DNA of 64,000 nucleotides from Molossus alvarezi (taxonomy: Eukaryota; Chordata; Mammalia; Chiroptera; Molossidae), in assembly GCA_037176705.1 (NCBI GenBank), contig CM073890.1, forward strand, positions 98,074,591 to 98,138,590, written 5' to 3'. The notes below the pieces were generated by a model that ran no database searches, had not been told where the DNA came from, and saw nothing but the letters and a program-made list of their open reading frames with translations. Positions 34,801 through 45,974 of this stretch are shown in pieces. Within the stretch, counting starts at the first letter, position 1. Each line of letters starts with the position of its first letter. The translations under genes were made by a program, and so were the position numbers.

Positions 34801-35424
34801 CCCAAAATGAAATTACCTATAAAGCACAGGTGTTTACTAGCATTTATGTGGTCAGATATACAAATTACATTGCAGATAGAGCTTCTTTCTCACTTGAGAA
34901 AAGTGCAATTAAATGTAATTTACAGATGTGCAAATGAACAGCTGCTTTCTTCTAACTTAATTTCACAGAAACGAGCTAAATTATAATGGGTTTAAAAGTC
35001 ACTACCTTTTAATGGTTTTTAAATTGGATTGGAAGCATCATTACTAGGTTTACTAGAAAAAGGGAATTAATAAGTATGAGTACTTGGGACAATTTCTGTT
35101 CAGGTGGCAGCAGAAGCTCTATTTGCAATACCATTAAGGTATTGGAAATTACAACCAGACTAAAACTTATAGCTGTTTTTGTAAAAGTTGACTTTTAATT
35201 GTGTAGATCCACTCTATGCACTTGTATGTGTATATACATGTCCACAAGGTAGTGTGTGCATATGTTACATTGCTGTGTTTGTGTGTAAGAGATTTTTTTC
35301 TGTGTTTTGTTTTCCTAATGATAAGAAAAATATCAAGTGTAAGATATAGATACATTAGTATTTGGTAAAAATAGGGAATACAGGTACACTGTTTTTCTGT
35401 ATTAGATTATAAGAATTTATTGTG

Positions 35425-35631
35425 GCCCAGCCGGTGTGGCTCACTGGTTGAGCATCAACACATGTACCAAAAGGTCACTTGTTCAATTCCCGATCAGGGC
35501 ACATGCCAAGGTTGTGGGTCACGTCCCCAGAGAGGAGCATGCAGGAGTTGGCCAATCAATGTTCTCTCTCATCGATGTTTCTCTCTCTCTCTGCCCCCCT
35601 CTTGCTCTCTAAAATCAATAAAGAAAAAAAT
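35425..35631 (+). mobile_element. VES-type bat SINE
   Basis: GGCCCAGCCGGTGTGGCTCACTGG (A box), GGTCACTTGTTCAATTCC (B box), GGGCACATGCCAAGGTTGTGGG, GCATGCAGGAGTTGGCC, ATCGATGTTTCTCTCTC, then AAAATCAATAAAGAAAAAAA. The perfect 11-bp target duplication AATTTATTGTG lies at 35414-35424 and 35632-35642. The 106-codon frame across it is repeat-derived. Confidence 0.95.
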
Positions 35632-36164
35632 AATTTATTGTGAACCTATATTTCTGGAATATCAGTTTTTTAAAAAATCCATGCATTTGTTTAACTTAGA
35701 GATACTTATATGCTCAATAATGATAAGCTACTGTCATTAATATTTTTCCATTAGGTAAAGAAAGACCTGTTCTTGACCAAATTTTCCTGGGCTTGAATAG
35801 ACTTTTATTTGCAACTATGAATAGCCAAGTTTTTCTAAAGCTCCCCAGAAAGACATGTTGATGGTTATAGGAAGGAGAAGTTCAAGGTGATGGATTGATT
35901 GCATTGGACCAGGAAATTAAAGAGCTTTTACCCTGTGTAAACTCAGAGATTTATTATAACCAATCCATTAGTATTTCAGCAGTAATTTGTTTTTCTAAGA
36001 ATATTACTGAAAAATTCTAAAAATTTGACATTGGAAGTAATTAGAAAACTGACTCATTGGTTGTGTGTTTGCTGATAGAACCCTTTACTTATTCTTGAAA
36101 ACAACAGGTTTTCAAGGGATTAACTCTTGCTGTTGAAAGTGTTATACATGACCAGTCATTGACA

Positions 36165-36350
36165 CAATGGTTCAGATCCTGTGCAAAGTGCTTCATATAT
36201 CTCATCTCCATCCTTTAAAATACCATCAAAGGTGGTGATAATTATTCCCATTGTATGAATGAAAGGCTCAGAGTACTTAAGTAATTTTCCCAAAGTTCCA
36301 GGGCTAGTAAATGTTGATGTCAGGTTCTGAACCTCTGCTAATGGTACTTT
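36165..36350 (-). repeat. MIR SINE, antisense
   Basis: Antisense MIR blocks: GCAAAGTGCTTCATATATCTCATCTCC, TGGTGATAATTATTCCCATTGTATGAATGAAAGGCTCAGAG, CTTAAGTAATTTTCCCAAAGTTCCAGGGCTAGTAAATG and TTCTGAACCTCTGC. Confidence 0.8.
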
Positions 36351-36752
36351 TAACCTATGTTGTTATCTGTTGCACATAATATTTAACAGCCTTGACCTTG
36401 AGAGTATGAGCAACATTAAATACAACACTCTGATTTTAATGCTCTTTTGTCTGTTTGTTTTTTACTAACAATTGTAGAAACAGAGTACTAAAAATTTTCA
36501 AGTCAGCCACAAATGGGAGATACAACTCCTTTATATAGTAGGTATTTTTAATATAGTTCTAAGCAAAACAATAGCCAGTGGCCAATAAAACAATTTGATC
36601 ACAAGCAATCAATTTTTCTCTAGAAAAACATGATAATATTGCATTTCTAATGTGAGGCTCTTTTGCACATCAGCAGCTTAAAACTTAAGTTAAGAGTTAT
36701 AAAATCACACGTAGAGGGAAAAAATCTGTCAGTCAGAAAATTTCACTAGCTT

Positions 36753-36960
36753 TAAAAAATATATATTTTTATTTATTTTTTTTAGGGAGAGAGGAAGCCT
36801 TAGGGAGAGAGAGAGGGAGAAACATCTATGTGAGAGTGAAACATTGATTTCCTACTGGGCATCAAACCCACCACTGGGGCATGTGCCCTGTCCGGGAATC
36901 AAAGCAGCAACCTTCCAGTGCACAGGAGACACCCAACCCACTGAGCCTCATCAGCCAGGA
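36753..36960 (-). mobile_element. VES-type bat SINE, diverged
   Basis: The minus strand starts TCCTGGCTGATGAGGCTCAGTGGG (A box), then TTGCTTTGATTCCCGGACAGGGCACATGCCC, ACATAGATGTTTCTCCC and a CT-rich block ending in an AT tail. The target duplication TTCACTAGCTT (36742-36752) is matched by TTCACTAGTTT (36961-36971). Confidence 0.9.
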
Positions 36961-37196
36961 TTCACTAGTTTCTTTTGTTAACATCCATGTTGTTATAACC
37001 ATAGAGGTGCAAGCATTGGAGAGGCATAGTGATTTTTCACTGTGGCCACGGATAACCATCAAACGCTCCTAAACAGTGCTCCATTGTGGCATCCCACAGA
37101 AGTAAATAACTCAGAATCCTTCCCAAAGTGCTTTACTGTTCAGAAGTAGGTGCTTTCAACTAGATGATGGTGTTACTCTAAAATTCACACTTTGTT

Positions 37197-37330
37197 TGCC
37201 CGGCTGGTGTGGCTCAGTGGTTGCATGTCAACCACGGGAGGCGGCCAACTAATGTTCTCACTCATCAACATTTCTCTCTCTCTCTCCTTCTCCCTTCTGT
37301 TCTCTCTAAAAAAGTCAATAAAGAAAAAAA
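37197..37330 (+). mobile_element. VES SINE with internal deletion (no B box)
   Basis: GCCCGGCTGGTGTGGCTCAGTGGTTG (A box) leads almost directly to GTCAACCACGGGAGGCGGCC and the ATGTTCTC / AACATTTCTCTCTC body. The B-box and middle blocks are absent. The target duplication AAATTCACACTTTGTT (37181-37196) versus AAATTCACACTTCGTT (37331-37346) shows a complete insertion. Confidence 0.92.
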
Positions 37331-37769
37331 AAATTCACACTTCGTTCATATCATATGCTTGCTTGTGTAAGAAAAATTTGAAATATATTATTGGTAACTC
37401 TTTTAAAATTTAGATTTCTAACATCCATTGGTAGCACTAAAACTTAAAACAAATGAAGGTATGGGCATAAAATACATTTTATAGAATTGTTTATTTTATT
37501 TCAATTAATCTTATGTAATACTGGATAATATGATTCAAAATATCTTGAACACTAAAGAATTTGTTCAAAATCACTTTTTCCATCACTCAGATATTTGATT
37601 CTTTGGCTTTTAGAGCTGTGATCATTGAATGTTATTTCTTTAACTCCTAAATTTATGTGGAAAAAAATGGTGACTTAAAGGGTTTACAATGGCCTTTTTG
37701 CTCATGGTAGTAACGCTAGTATCTGGAGAGTTGGCTTTGAATACAGATCTTCCTTCCAATCTTATATTC

Positions 37770-38200
37770 CTTCATCTACATGATTCTTATACATACAACT
37801 GGATGAACATTTTACATATGAGTACATGTGTATAATCACATTCATACATGCATGTAATCATCTCAGGAATAAGGATATAGAAATTCCCAGCACCCCAGAA
37901 GACTGTCTGATGTCCTACTGATATCTGTCACCAAAAATTGGGTTACCAGATACTTATTTCTTATCAATAGAATCACACAACAGGTATACATTTTTGGCTT
38001 GCTTATGATACTCAACATTTTCTCCATGTAATTACCCCATGTTGAATATATCAGTAGGTTGTTCTTTTTTATTGATATATGGGATATGTGGCATCTCTTT
38101 CTGTGAAAATAGCACAATTTATTTATCCATTCTGTGCTTTTAGGTTGTTTCCAGGTGTCTTTTTTAGATGATTTTAAAAATGTAAATCTGGTGCCAAAAA
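37770..38200 (-). repeat. Decayed L1M 3'UTR, antisense
   Basis: The plus strand has L1 antisense-like phrases: ATAGAATCACACAACAGGTATACATTTTTGGCTTGC, TCAACATTTTCTCCATG, TTTTTTATTGATATATGGGATAT, CACAATTTATTTATCCATTCTGTG and TTTTAGGTTGTTTCCAGGTGTC. The 126-codon minus frame at 37863-38243 falls in it. Confidence 0.65.
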
Positions 38201-40780
38201 AGATAGAACAAAACAATATTAAATTAAGTTTTTTAGATATCATTAACTACCTCACCTACTGAGTTGTTGAGTTGAATGCATTCTCCAGGTGCTAACGAAT
38301 ATATTTATTACATTGTCTATATTGATAGTCTGTGATTGTCATCTGGCTATTATTTATACTTGCTAATAAGCAACTGCTTTAAATGAAATAAATAATATTA
38401 ACATACTAAAATGTAGTTTACAATCCCCTTTCACATTGTACACACATAAATTCTTAAAGAGAGAGGATAATAACACACTCTTCTACCCTGAAGATGGAAA
38501 TAATTAGTATCCTATAGCTAGTGAAGACTGAGCTATGGCCTGTACTGGGATTTTTTCCCCCACTCTGTATATATCTTTTATTACAACAAACTACATCTGT
38601 ATAAAGAATGGAACCCCATATAAGAGGTCTTGGATAAAAATGGCTTACTACCATTTTCCAAAATATTAAAAAAAAACCTGGTCTTATTTATATTTATTGC
38701 TTTAGAAAATTCCCTTATAATCTGGAAATTTATCAATAACAGATAATAAAGATTTTGTTTTTAAAGGTTTCTTGGGGGTTTTTAGAGTGAAAGCATTGTA
38801 GCCCCTTGTCACAGTACTATCCCTTTTTATTATTTTTGTGTTTCAATAACTAGTTCAGATTTGGTCAAGGTCAATGATGCTTGTTATTATTTTTGACAAC
38901 GATACAATGTCCAGTAATGATTTCGTTTCTGACACCAGCTGGCAACAAGATTCCCTCTCGGATGAATTCATGCACGGCCTGTTTGCAATTCAAACATGTA
39001 ATGGACACTACGAAATTCCACTGCTGTGCTTCTGCTTAATTAGATGTATTTGCATCTAACAGGAAGAGAAGAACGACTTTCTACAATGCTTCCCGCCTGC
39101 CCCCATAATTTAATACTAGGTATTAAATAAATTTTCAAACATGTGCAATGCCTGAAGGCCTCCGAATAAATGAACTAATATGAACTTTTAAAAAATACTA
39201 GTTTGTCATGCTGGTATGCTATATGTCTTTGTAACAAATACAGTTGGCATCCAAGCGCTGTCTCTGTAACTCAGGATGCCACCTTGCAGCAATTGGCCTT
39301 TATTTGACCCGTGAAAATGGATGGAGTTATTCTGATCTAACTACGGAGAAGGTCAGGTTCACACTTGGATTTGAGAACAGCAGAAGGAGTCATCTTAGAG
39401 GAAGCAGCTGATTTTTAAAAAGCAAATGTTTATTTACATTGAGTTCATCAAAAATAGTTAGAGACCAGGAAGGAAACAACCGCAAAAAATACATCAGGAT
39501 ATTTTTAAAGTGCCTGTACTTAGGTATCCTTGTCTAAATATGTTAACTTTATAGCCATTTCCTCATGGAGAACACATTGAAATTTTCCCTGGGAGCATTT
39601 TTTTTTTTAACTCTTCAGTTAACACCTATTCTTGCTGTAGTATTTAAGCAATTTTAAAGATTTCACAATACTTAGTTCATCGGTCCTTACTTCTCTTTCC
39701 TTGCAATCTGTTTGTTTTCTTTAGTAAAGCTGCTATAAAAATGACTTAACATTCACTACAATGAGTAACAGAAAGAGCTAAATGTTTTCCTTTTGACTAG
39801 AATAATTATGAAGTGATAAAGTACAACATTTCTAAACAGCTATAACATCTATTAAGTTCACACAAGTTACTGTCTATAATAGCTGTTTTTCTGTAGTCAT
39901 AGTTATGGATATATTTTTCTTTTGAAGGCAGAGGATATATCTCTTATTTTCTTGTCTTGTTCCTTGTCTTGTTTAGAGTAAATGTTAGCTTATAGAAAAG
40001 TAACTGGCAATTCTGAACCATCCAAACCACAGTGATTGCCCACCCCACCAAGAAAATTGCCATACGTGGAAGATTGTCCCCCTGCCCTGTCAGAACGATT
40101 CATTCCTCATTCATTGTAGGCCCTGATTGCCTACTGATAGAAAATGATATTCTACTCCGATGCATGACTAATTTGTCATTTGAGTTGTGTTAAAAACTAT
40201 GTAGAATTCAAACCATAAAAGATTAAAGGGATGTAGAGCATACCATTCTTTAACATTAATTGTTTTGATTACAAAAGAAATGTATTTTAAAAAGAAATGT
40301 TGCAAAATTAACTGATTCACTTTTCATCCTAGTTTGTTCTCCCAGTCTCTGATGGGTGCTCGCTGTTAGGTACTGGCTTCAAGAAAGGAAAAAATGATAA
40401 AGGGCGTGCCGTGTCTGTAAACCCATCTACAGTAACACCTACCTTCTCTCCGGAATCGTAAAAGTCCGTCTGCAGTTAGAGTGGTTATTCAGCTCCGGAC
40501 CTTTCTTTAATAAATCCACATTTTTGTACCCTTATTAAAAGCACATTCGTGAGTATTTCTGTCCTAATGAAGACCAGCTTAACCAGTTAGTAGGGTTTTT
40601 GTTTGTTTGTTTAGTTTGAGTTTATCATGTGTCTTAAAAGAAAGAAAAAAATCAAATTCAAGCCAGTAAAAATCTCTTTGAACAACATTTTATGAAAATT
40701 ACACTTTTAAATACCATATGAGCCTGTTGGAAAAATATCTGAATTCAACAAAACCACAAATTGATATTCTGTGCGAAAGC
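38201..40780. other. Mainly unique DNA; candidate conserved element at 38820-39120
   Basis: No repeats recognised. The 38820-39120 segment contains CTTAATTAGA, a perfect octamer ATTTGCAT (39048-39055) and arms TAGATG / CATCTA flanking it. A 61-codon frame over it (38874-39059) has no family match. The stretch at 40010-40170 is also non-repetitive and less AT-rich. Confidence 0.35.
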
Positions 40781-40789
40781 TTCCCTCAC

Positions 40790-40895
40790 GATACATCTGG
40801 CACTTCTTTGTATTTCTGTTGCAGAACAGGAACTGACATACAATAATAGATGCTCAACAAATATATGTTGAATGAACAAATGAATGAATGGTCCT
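40790..40895 (+). repeat. L2 LINE 3' tail
   Basis: AACAGGAACTGACATACAATAATAGATGCTCAACAAATATATGTTGAATGAACAAATGAATGAATGG matches the L2 terminus (GTAGGTGCTCAATAAATGTTTGTTGAATGAATG) in order. Confidence 0.65.
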
Positions 40896-41055
40896 AATAA
40901 AAGAAATATTTATGTCTCTAACTGGGTTTCCCCTTCTCAACATGGCTCATTTTCTTAAAGACTGAAAGACACTTAAAACTACATTTAGTGCTCTTATCTT
41001 TCAAAGATTCAATTACTTGGCAAAGGAATAACACTTAGTTGAAACTTAAGTATAT

Positions 41056-41150
41056 GGCCCTGTCTGGGTTGGCTCAGCGGTTGGAGCATTTGCCTGCAGA
41101 CCAGAGAGTCCTGGGTTCGGTTCCCGCTAGGGGCACGTACCAAAAAAAAA
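41056..41150 (+). mobile_element. Short tRNA-only SINE (about 86 bp plus A tail)
   Basis: GGCCCTGTCTGGGTTGGCTCAGCGGTTGGAGCAT (A box) and CTGGGTTCGGTTCCCGCTAG (B box) end at GGGCACGTACC followed directly by A9. The body found in other VES copies (AACATCGATG, CT-rich) is absent. A clear target duplication is not visible here. A sister copy with the same 3' junction lies at 44456-44557. Confidence 0.88.
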
Positions 41151-42084
41151 TTTATTCAGAGAACTCACTTTGACTCTCATTTTGCAATATTATCAGCCAA
41201 TGAAATTGACAAATTCTGAGGGTTGATGTGTGTGAGAACTTGTAATCATTATGGCTATATCTGGTCCAGGAAAGAAAGAAGACTGTTACCAAGGACTTAA
41301 TAATTTAGTTTATACTGACATTTAAAAAACAATTAATAACTGAGAAGTAAGAACCATATGCAGCGTACTTTGACCTCCTTGTATTGGATCATAGTTAAAA
41401 CAAAATATTTTGTTTTTCAAAAGAAAATTTTGTGCTTATACATGTAGTCATTTCTTGGGGCATGTTTGGACATTGTATGTATAAATCATATTTTCCTTAA
41501 AATGAGAACTTGTATTTTTGCCATTTATGAAGTCAAATAAATATGTATATATCTTTTTACATTCAATTATTAGGAAATATCGTTTAAAGAGAATGCATAC
41601 AAAAACATGTCATAATGAACTAGTATATTACCTAGGTTAGAACACCTTTTAACTGGTGTACTAAATCAACAAATTTCTATGCCTAGAATGATTTTTCCTC
41701 TTGATTTAATGATAACTTCCAAATTCTTCCGTTTATAAGTATCATGTTTTTTCCTTTCATAGATCTTGCCTTTGGATCTCTGTTTGCCAATTTATCACCT
41801 GAAAATTCTTTAACTAATCATCAGGAAGATTTAATCAAAATCAATTAGTTTAGTTACTAACAAATACACACTTAAGGGTATGGAAGAAGCCAAGTGTATG
41901 ATGATTGAATTATTTCACTTTATAGTACTAAGACAGATTTAAAATCCATGACCTTTTCCTCCTTTGCAAAAAAGAAATACATTGAGTATAGTTGGAACAA
42001 ACAGTATTTAACATCAAAAATCTTTTAAAAAATAATTCTAACAGCCACTTCTACTGTGCCTCTCTGAGACTGCACATTAGAGTA
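41151..42084. other. Unique AT-rich DNA, no gene seen
   Basis: No supportable exon, RNA gene or repeat recognised. Confidence 0.35.
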
Positions 42085-42240
42085 TTGTTGAAAGAATAGA
42101 TACTTGAGTCAGATTGCCCTGGTTCAAATCCTACCTCTGCTGCTTACTTGTTATCAAATCATGGAACGATTACTTACCTTACTTTTCTCATCTGTAAATT
42201 GGCGATGATGACAGCACTGCTTTAATGATATTTGTTAAAT
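42085..42240 (+). repeat. MIR SINE
   Basis: GAGTCAGATTGCCCTGGTTCAAATCCTACCTCTGCTGCTTACTTGTTATCAAATCATGG, then TTTTCTCATCTGTAAATTGGCGATGATGACAGCACTGC, follow the MIR consensus order. Confidence 0.88.
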
Positions 42241-43740
42241 AAAAAATTAATAATATATCTTCCGATTAAATAAAGATATATTGAACTTAATCTTGACGTG
42301 GGAGTGGATGTGAATAAAATGGGAAAGGAAGCATGTTTTGGGGAAATGTTACTCTTTGTTATTATAAAGACATTGAAATGAGCATCCATGTTTCCAGTGT
42401 CTTGCCATAATGTAGGTCAAAACAGAGAACAAAGTGGCAAGTTTCTAAGAATATTAGAAAGTAGTGAATGTTTTCTGCTTCATTTTTTTTTTAATCAGCA
42501 TTAACTGGAGGGTATGCCAGTCTTATCTTTCATTTACATTTTCTTTTGAAACATTTCTTCAAGGAACCATAAGCACATTAATTAAACCAGGGTAAAACTT
42601 CAAAGGATGCACTTTACTTTTCATAGTATAAGTTCACATAAGAAAAAGCAATTTAAAATCCAAGTTTCATATACTCCCAGCTTTTCAGTTGGGAGTTGAT
42701 GAAATATACAGTCTCAACTCTCCTGTTTCTTTCTGGCATCAATGGTTGCTTTCTCTTGGTTTCCTTTTCTGAACTAAATGGTTATTTTGATTACCATCAA
42801 AAGGCTGAATAGTGTTCACAATTATCTTCTTTCTCCTTCTGACGCTAATTCTATTGTTTAGTAAATTAAGGGAAAGGAACACTAGATGAAACCTGGTATG
42901 ATATTTAAAGTTGGGAAAGGAAATTAGTGTTTAGCTTAATTATTGTCTTTTATGTACTGGTCTGAATATTTACATTTCGAGTAACCCTTGAGCTTAACTC
43001 AGATATTTAGGCATAAGAGATCCAACTGAAGATAACAGACCTTTTATTAAGATGTATTAGTGTCCGTGTATCTTGCCCTGCTTAAAAAGATCTTTTTATA
43101 CTTCTGTTTTGGTCCATTTACTTTTTCCAAAAATAAGTTTCCAATGTGGAGAATCTCATTGTCTGTAATTTTATTTCTTTATACAAGGTCCAACAAGTCC
43201 ATTGACAGCAGAAGAGGCTTCCTTAGGGACAAGCACAGTAGCTAATCTGTGCTCATTTAAGCCTCAGAAATTTTTCCAGTCTGGAACCTCTTGCATTACA
43301 GATACTCAAAGCGTCAATGATTCTATTCTCTCAGTTTTCACAAAAATATTAGCCCTGATGAAAGGATATTTTTTTGCATTTAAGATCTAACTAGAGACCT
43401 AAGTCAGAACCAAATTGACTGAAAGGAAAGGGTGAAAAAAGAAAAAGAATGGGTGCGTTGGGAAAGGAAATGATTTGGTGGTGGGGTGGTAGATTAGATT
43501 AATGAAGCCAGGTTTCAAAAACTAGAGAGCTGAGGTACAACAAAGGATGCCCAGAATTCTTGAGTGCAGTAAGACAAATAAACATGTAGCACAGGGCCTT
43601 GCACAGAGTCTGGGTGTTGATTGATTTTTTTTTTTTTAAGGATGAGGTAATATAGTCTTCTGTTGATCCAGCAATTTCTTAGAACATCTGTATGCTATCT
43701 ATCCATCCAATGTAATAAGGAATCAACATCATTTGTCACT
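42241..43740. other. Unique AT-rich DNA, no gene seen
   Basis: Short frames at 43060-43390 lack splice context or family signature. A T12 run lies near 43626-43638. Confidence 0.35.
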
Positions 43741-43744
43741 ACCT

Positions 43745-44010
43745 ACTGCCACTTCATTCTTATAACAGCCCCCTAACTATGTCTCATCAGGAAATTAAAT
43801 TTCTGTTCACACAGGTTTAAGGTCATTTACAAGACAGACTTCTGCTGTGCTAGTTCATCCTGCACATTGCCGCTGGAGTGTTGCAGCAATTTTCCAACTG
43901 ATCTTCAAGTTTTTATTCCCTCAATTATGTTATGTATTCCTTCCTTCTTGCTGAACTCTCTTTCAAAAATTAAGATCACCTCTTTTATGACCCTGTTGTC
44001 TGAAGTGTTC
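43745..44010 (+). repeat. Decayed L2 LINE (ORF2 C-terminal / 3' part)
   Basis: CTTATAACAGCCCCCTAACTATGTCTC, AAGGTCATTTACAAGACAGACTTCTGCTGTGCTAGTTCATCCTGCACATTGCCGCTGGAGTG and CCTCTTTTATGACCCTG correspond to L2 blocks around 'CCTCCTAACTGGTCTCC' and 'CACACTGCCGCCAGAGTGATC'. Confidence 0.55.
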
Positions 44011-44455
44011 TTTCTCTCCCCCCAAAACTGACATATTAACTGATTATTGAAGTAACTGATTATTAATATTCAGTTCATCTTGGAGGAACTTTCTGTAAGG
44101 AAACTTCTGGTGGTGTTCTGTAAGTTATAACAAATAGGCAACTATGATGGCTCAACAGAAATTTTGCAGAAAGATTCAGAAAGAGCTCAGGAGGTGTGTG
44201 GAAGGGGTTACAGTGTGAGGCTGAGAGAGAAGTCATGGTATTCTGCAAGGCGGGACACACTGTGGAATTTGATGTTTTTTAACTTGCCTTCTTGAATAAA
44301 CCAAATTATATCAGAAAGTTCATCCTTGAAACTATGACCATACAGTTAACAGCAGAGAAAATAACACGAGATCTCCAAAAAGAGCTCTCTGCATAAGCTA
44401 TGTATTGGGCTTCTACAGTCATTTCCTGATCAAAAGCATAGCTTTTACAATTTTA

Positions 44456-44557
44456 TTTTATTTTATTTTTTGTGGTATGTGCCCCTAGCAGAAACCGAAC
44501 CCGGGACACTCTGGTCTACAGGCCGATGCACAACCGCTGAGCTAAACTGGCCAGGGC
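44456..44557 (-). mobile_element. Short tRNA-only SINE, antisense
   Basis: The minus strand reads GCCCTGGCCAGTTTAGCTCAGCGG (A box), CCGGGTTCGGTTTCTGC (B box), TAGGGGCACATACCAC and then an AT-rich A tail. No body follows the tRNA part. The perfect 16-bp target duplication AGCTTTTACAATTTTA at 44440-44455 and 44558-44573 shows a complete transposition unit, not a later truncation. Confidence 0.93.
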
Positions 44558-44573
44558 AGCTTTTACAATTTTA

Positions 44574-45430
44574 GAAATTCTCTTCAATGTCAACTTCCAG
44601 AAGCTTGGAAATGTGTATTTAAATATTGAAAAGAAGAAGAAACTGAATTTGTTTAGTAGCAAAATGTAGAAGCTAGGTGTTGTGGTTTTAATTGTATGTA
44701 ATTTTTTAAAAAAGAGTTTAACCAAATTATGAGACAAATTTTCTCACTATTTAAATAATGGTTATCTAGTAGTCATTTCTACTTTGAAGAAATTATTATT
44801 ACTAAATTATTTGAAAGCCAATAATGACCACTGTAACATAATAAAGTAATTATTATTTGAACTCACTATACAAATAACATTCAAAATGTTCATAAAGAAA
44901 TTTCAAAATATCAGTTAGTTTGCTTTTAATGTGCTTTTGCTGATAACCATGGTAAAGTATAAACAATAATGGATTTAAAGTAAATATTCTAATTAGTAAT
45001 GAAAGTTAAGTTTTAAAAAATTACTGGAGGACAAAGTTTTTGAAATTCTACATGCCTACAAAATGTCAATGAAGAAAACAGAGAAATAAAGGTCAGCAGC
45101 ATTAAACATCTGTAAAAATCAGTTATTATCTTACCATCCTGAACTTTCACACTTGTATATAAAATTCTCAATGTAGTTTTTATGCTATTAGGGGGCAAAT
45201 GATGTTCCTTAGAAATCATACTTGCTTTAAGCAAAAAAAAAAAAAAAAAAATTGTGGTAATAGGCAAATGCAGAATAATCTGGAAGTTCTATTTAGAGCT
45301 AAAACTATATATATTTAATGGCAAGACCAATTTCATCTTTGGTAAAACATTACCTGAAAATGGAGATTTTAGTATTTAAGCATTATCACTTGAACCTAGA
45401 ATTGAAATTTTTCCTATTTGCTTAAGAACT
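44574..45430. other. Unique AT-rich DNA; A19 run at 45233-45251
   Basis: No repeat family or exon recognised. The homopolymer has no retroelement body attached that I can see. Confidence 0.35.
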
Positions 45431-45446
45431 CAAGATGCCTATTTTT

Positions 45447-45671
45447 TTTTTTTTTAAGATTTTTGTCTTTATTGATTTTAGAGAGAGAGAGGAAGGAAGA
45501 GGGAGAGAGAGATAGAAACATTGATGAAAGAGAACATCGATTGGCTATCTCCTACATGTCCTCCACTGGGGATTTGGGCCATAACCTGGGCAGTTGCCCT
45601 TGCTGGGAATCAAACCAGTGACCTCTTGGTGCATGGGTCGATGCTCAACCACTGAGCCATACCAGCCAGGC
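45447..45671 (-). mobile_element. VES-type SINE, first member of a tandem pair
   Basis: The minus strand reads GCCTGGCTGGTATGGCTCAGTGG (A box), GGTCACTGGTTTGATTCC (B box), ATGTAGGAGATAGCC, ATCGATGTTCTC and AACATTGATG... with TAAAATCAATAAAGAC and A-rich tail. Target copies AGATGCCTATTTTT (45433-45446) and AGGATGCCTATTTTTA (45672-45687) flank it. Confidence 0.94.
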
Positions 45672-45687
45672 AGGATGCCTATTTTTA

Positions 45688-45952
45688 TTTATTTATTTAT
45701 TTATTTTTATCCTCACCCAAGGACTTTTTTTTTTTTTGCATTTATCTTCAGAGTGGGTGGGAGAGAAGGAGGAAGAGAGAGAGAGAGAAACATCTGTGTG
45801 AGAGAGACACATTGACTGGCTGCCACCTACACGACCCCAACTGGGGCCGGGAATAAACTGCCACTGAGGTACGTTCCCTTAGCAGGATCCGAACTTGGGA
45901 CTCTCTGGTCCGCAGGCTAACGCTCTAACCACTGAGCAAAACCAGCCAGGGC
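45688..45952 (-). mobile_element. VES-type SINE (GATGAGGATAAA-tail subfamily), second member of the pair
   Basis: The minus strand reads GCCCTGGCTGGTTTTGCTCAGTGG (A box), CCCAAGTTCGGATCCTGC (B box region), GTCGTGTAGGTGGCAGCC, AATGTGTCTCTCTCACACAGATG and the TGGGTGAGGATAAAAA tail. It is flanked by AGGATGCCTATTTTTA (45672-45687) and a third copy, AGGATGCCTATTTTTAAA (45953-45970). Confidence 0.94.
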
Positions 45953-45974
45953 AGGATGCCTATTTTTAAATGTT

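Larger units (their letters stand above)
28457..35410. other. About 7 kb of repeat-poor, AT-rich DNA; candidate conserved non-coding block
   Basis: Across this stretch I recognise no SINE, L1, L2, MIR or LTR, in sharp contrast to the rest of the window. Short motifs of interest are a perfect NFI-type palindrome (29221-29235), a 13-bp perfect inverted repeat (31842-31854 / 31872-31884) and homeodomain-like TAAT clusters (34795-34990). Frames of 60-87 codons carry no protein signature. I read it as non-coding DNA possibly kept clear of insertions by selection, but unrecognised old repeats are possible. Confidence 0.4.

Noticed and set aside
35420..35740. 106-codon frame over a SINE, and similar frames at other SINEs
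   Set aside because: Translated VES sequence; the same peptide patterns recur at each SINE copy.
41056..41150. Functional tRNA gene
   Set aside because: A and B boxes are present, but the sequence cannot form the full cloverleaf I would expect, and an A tail follows; it is a tRNA-derived SINE.
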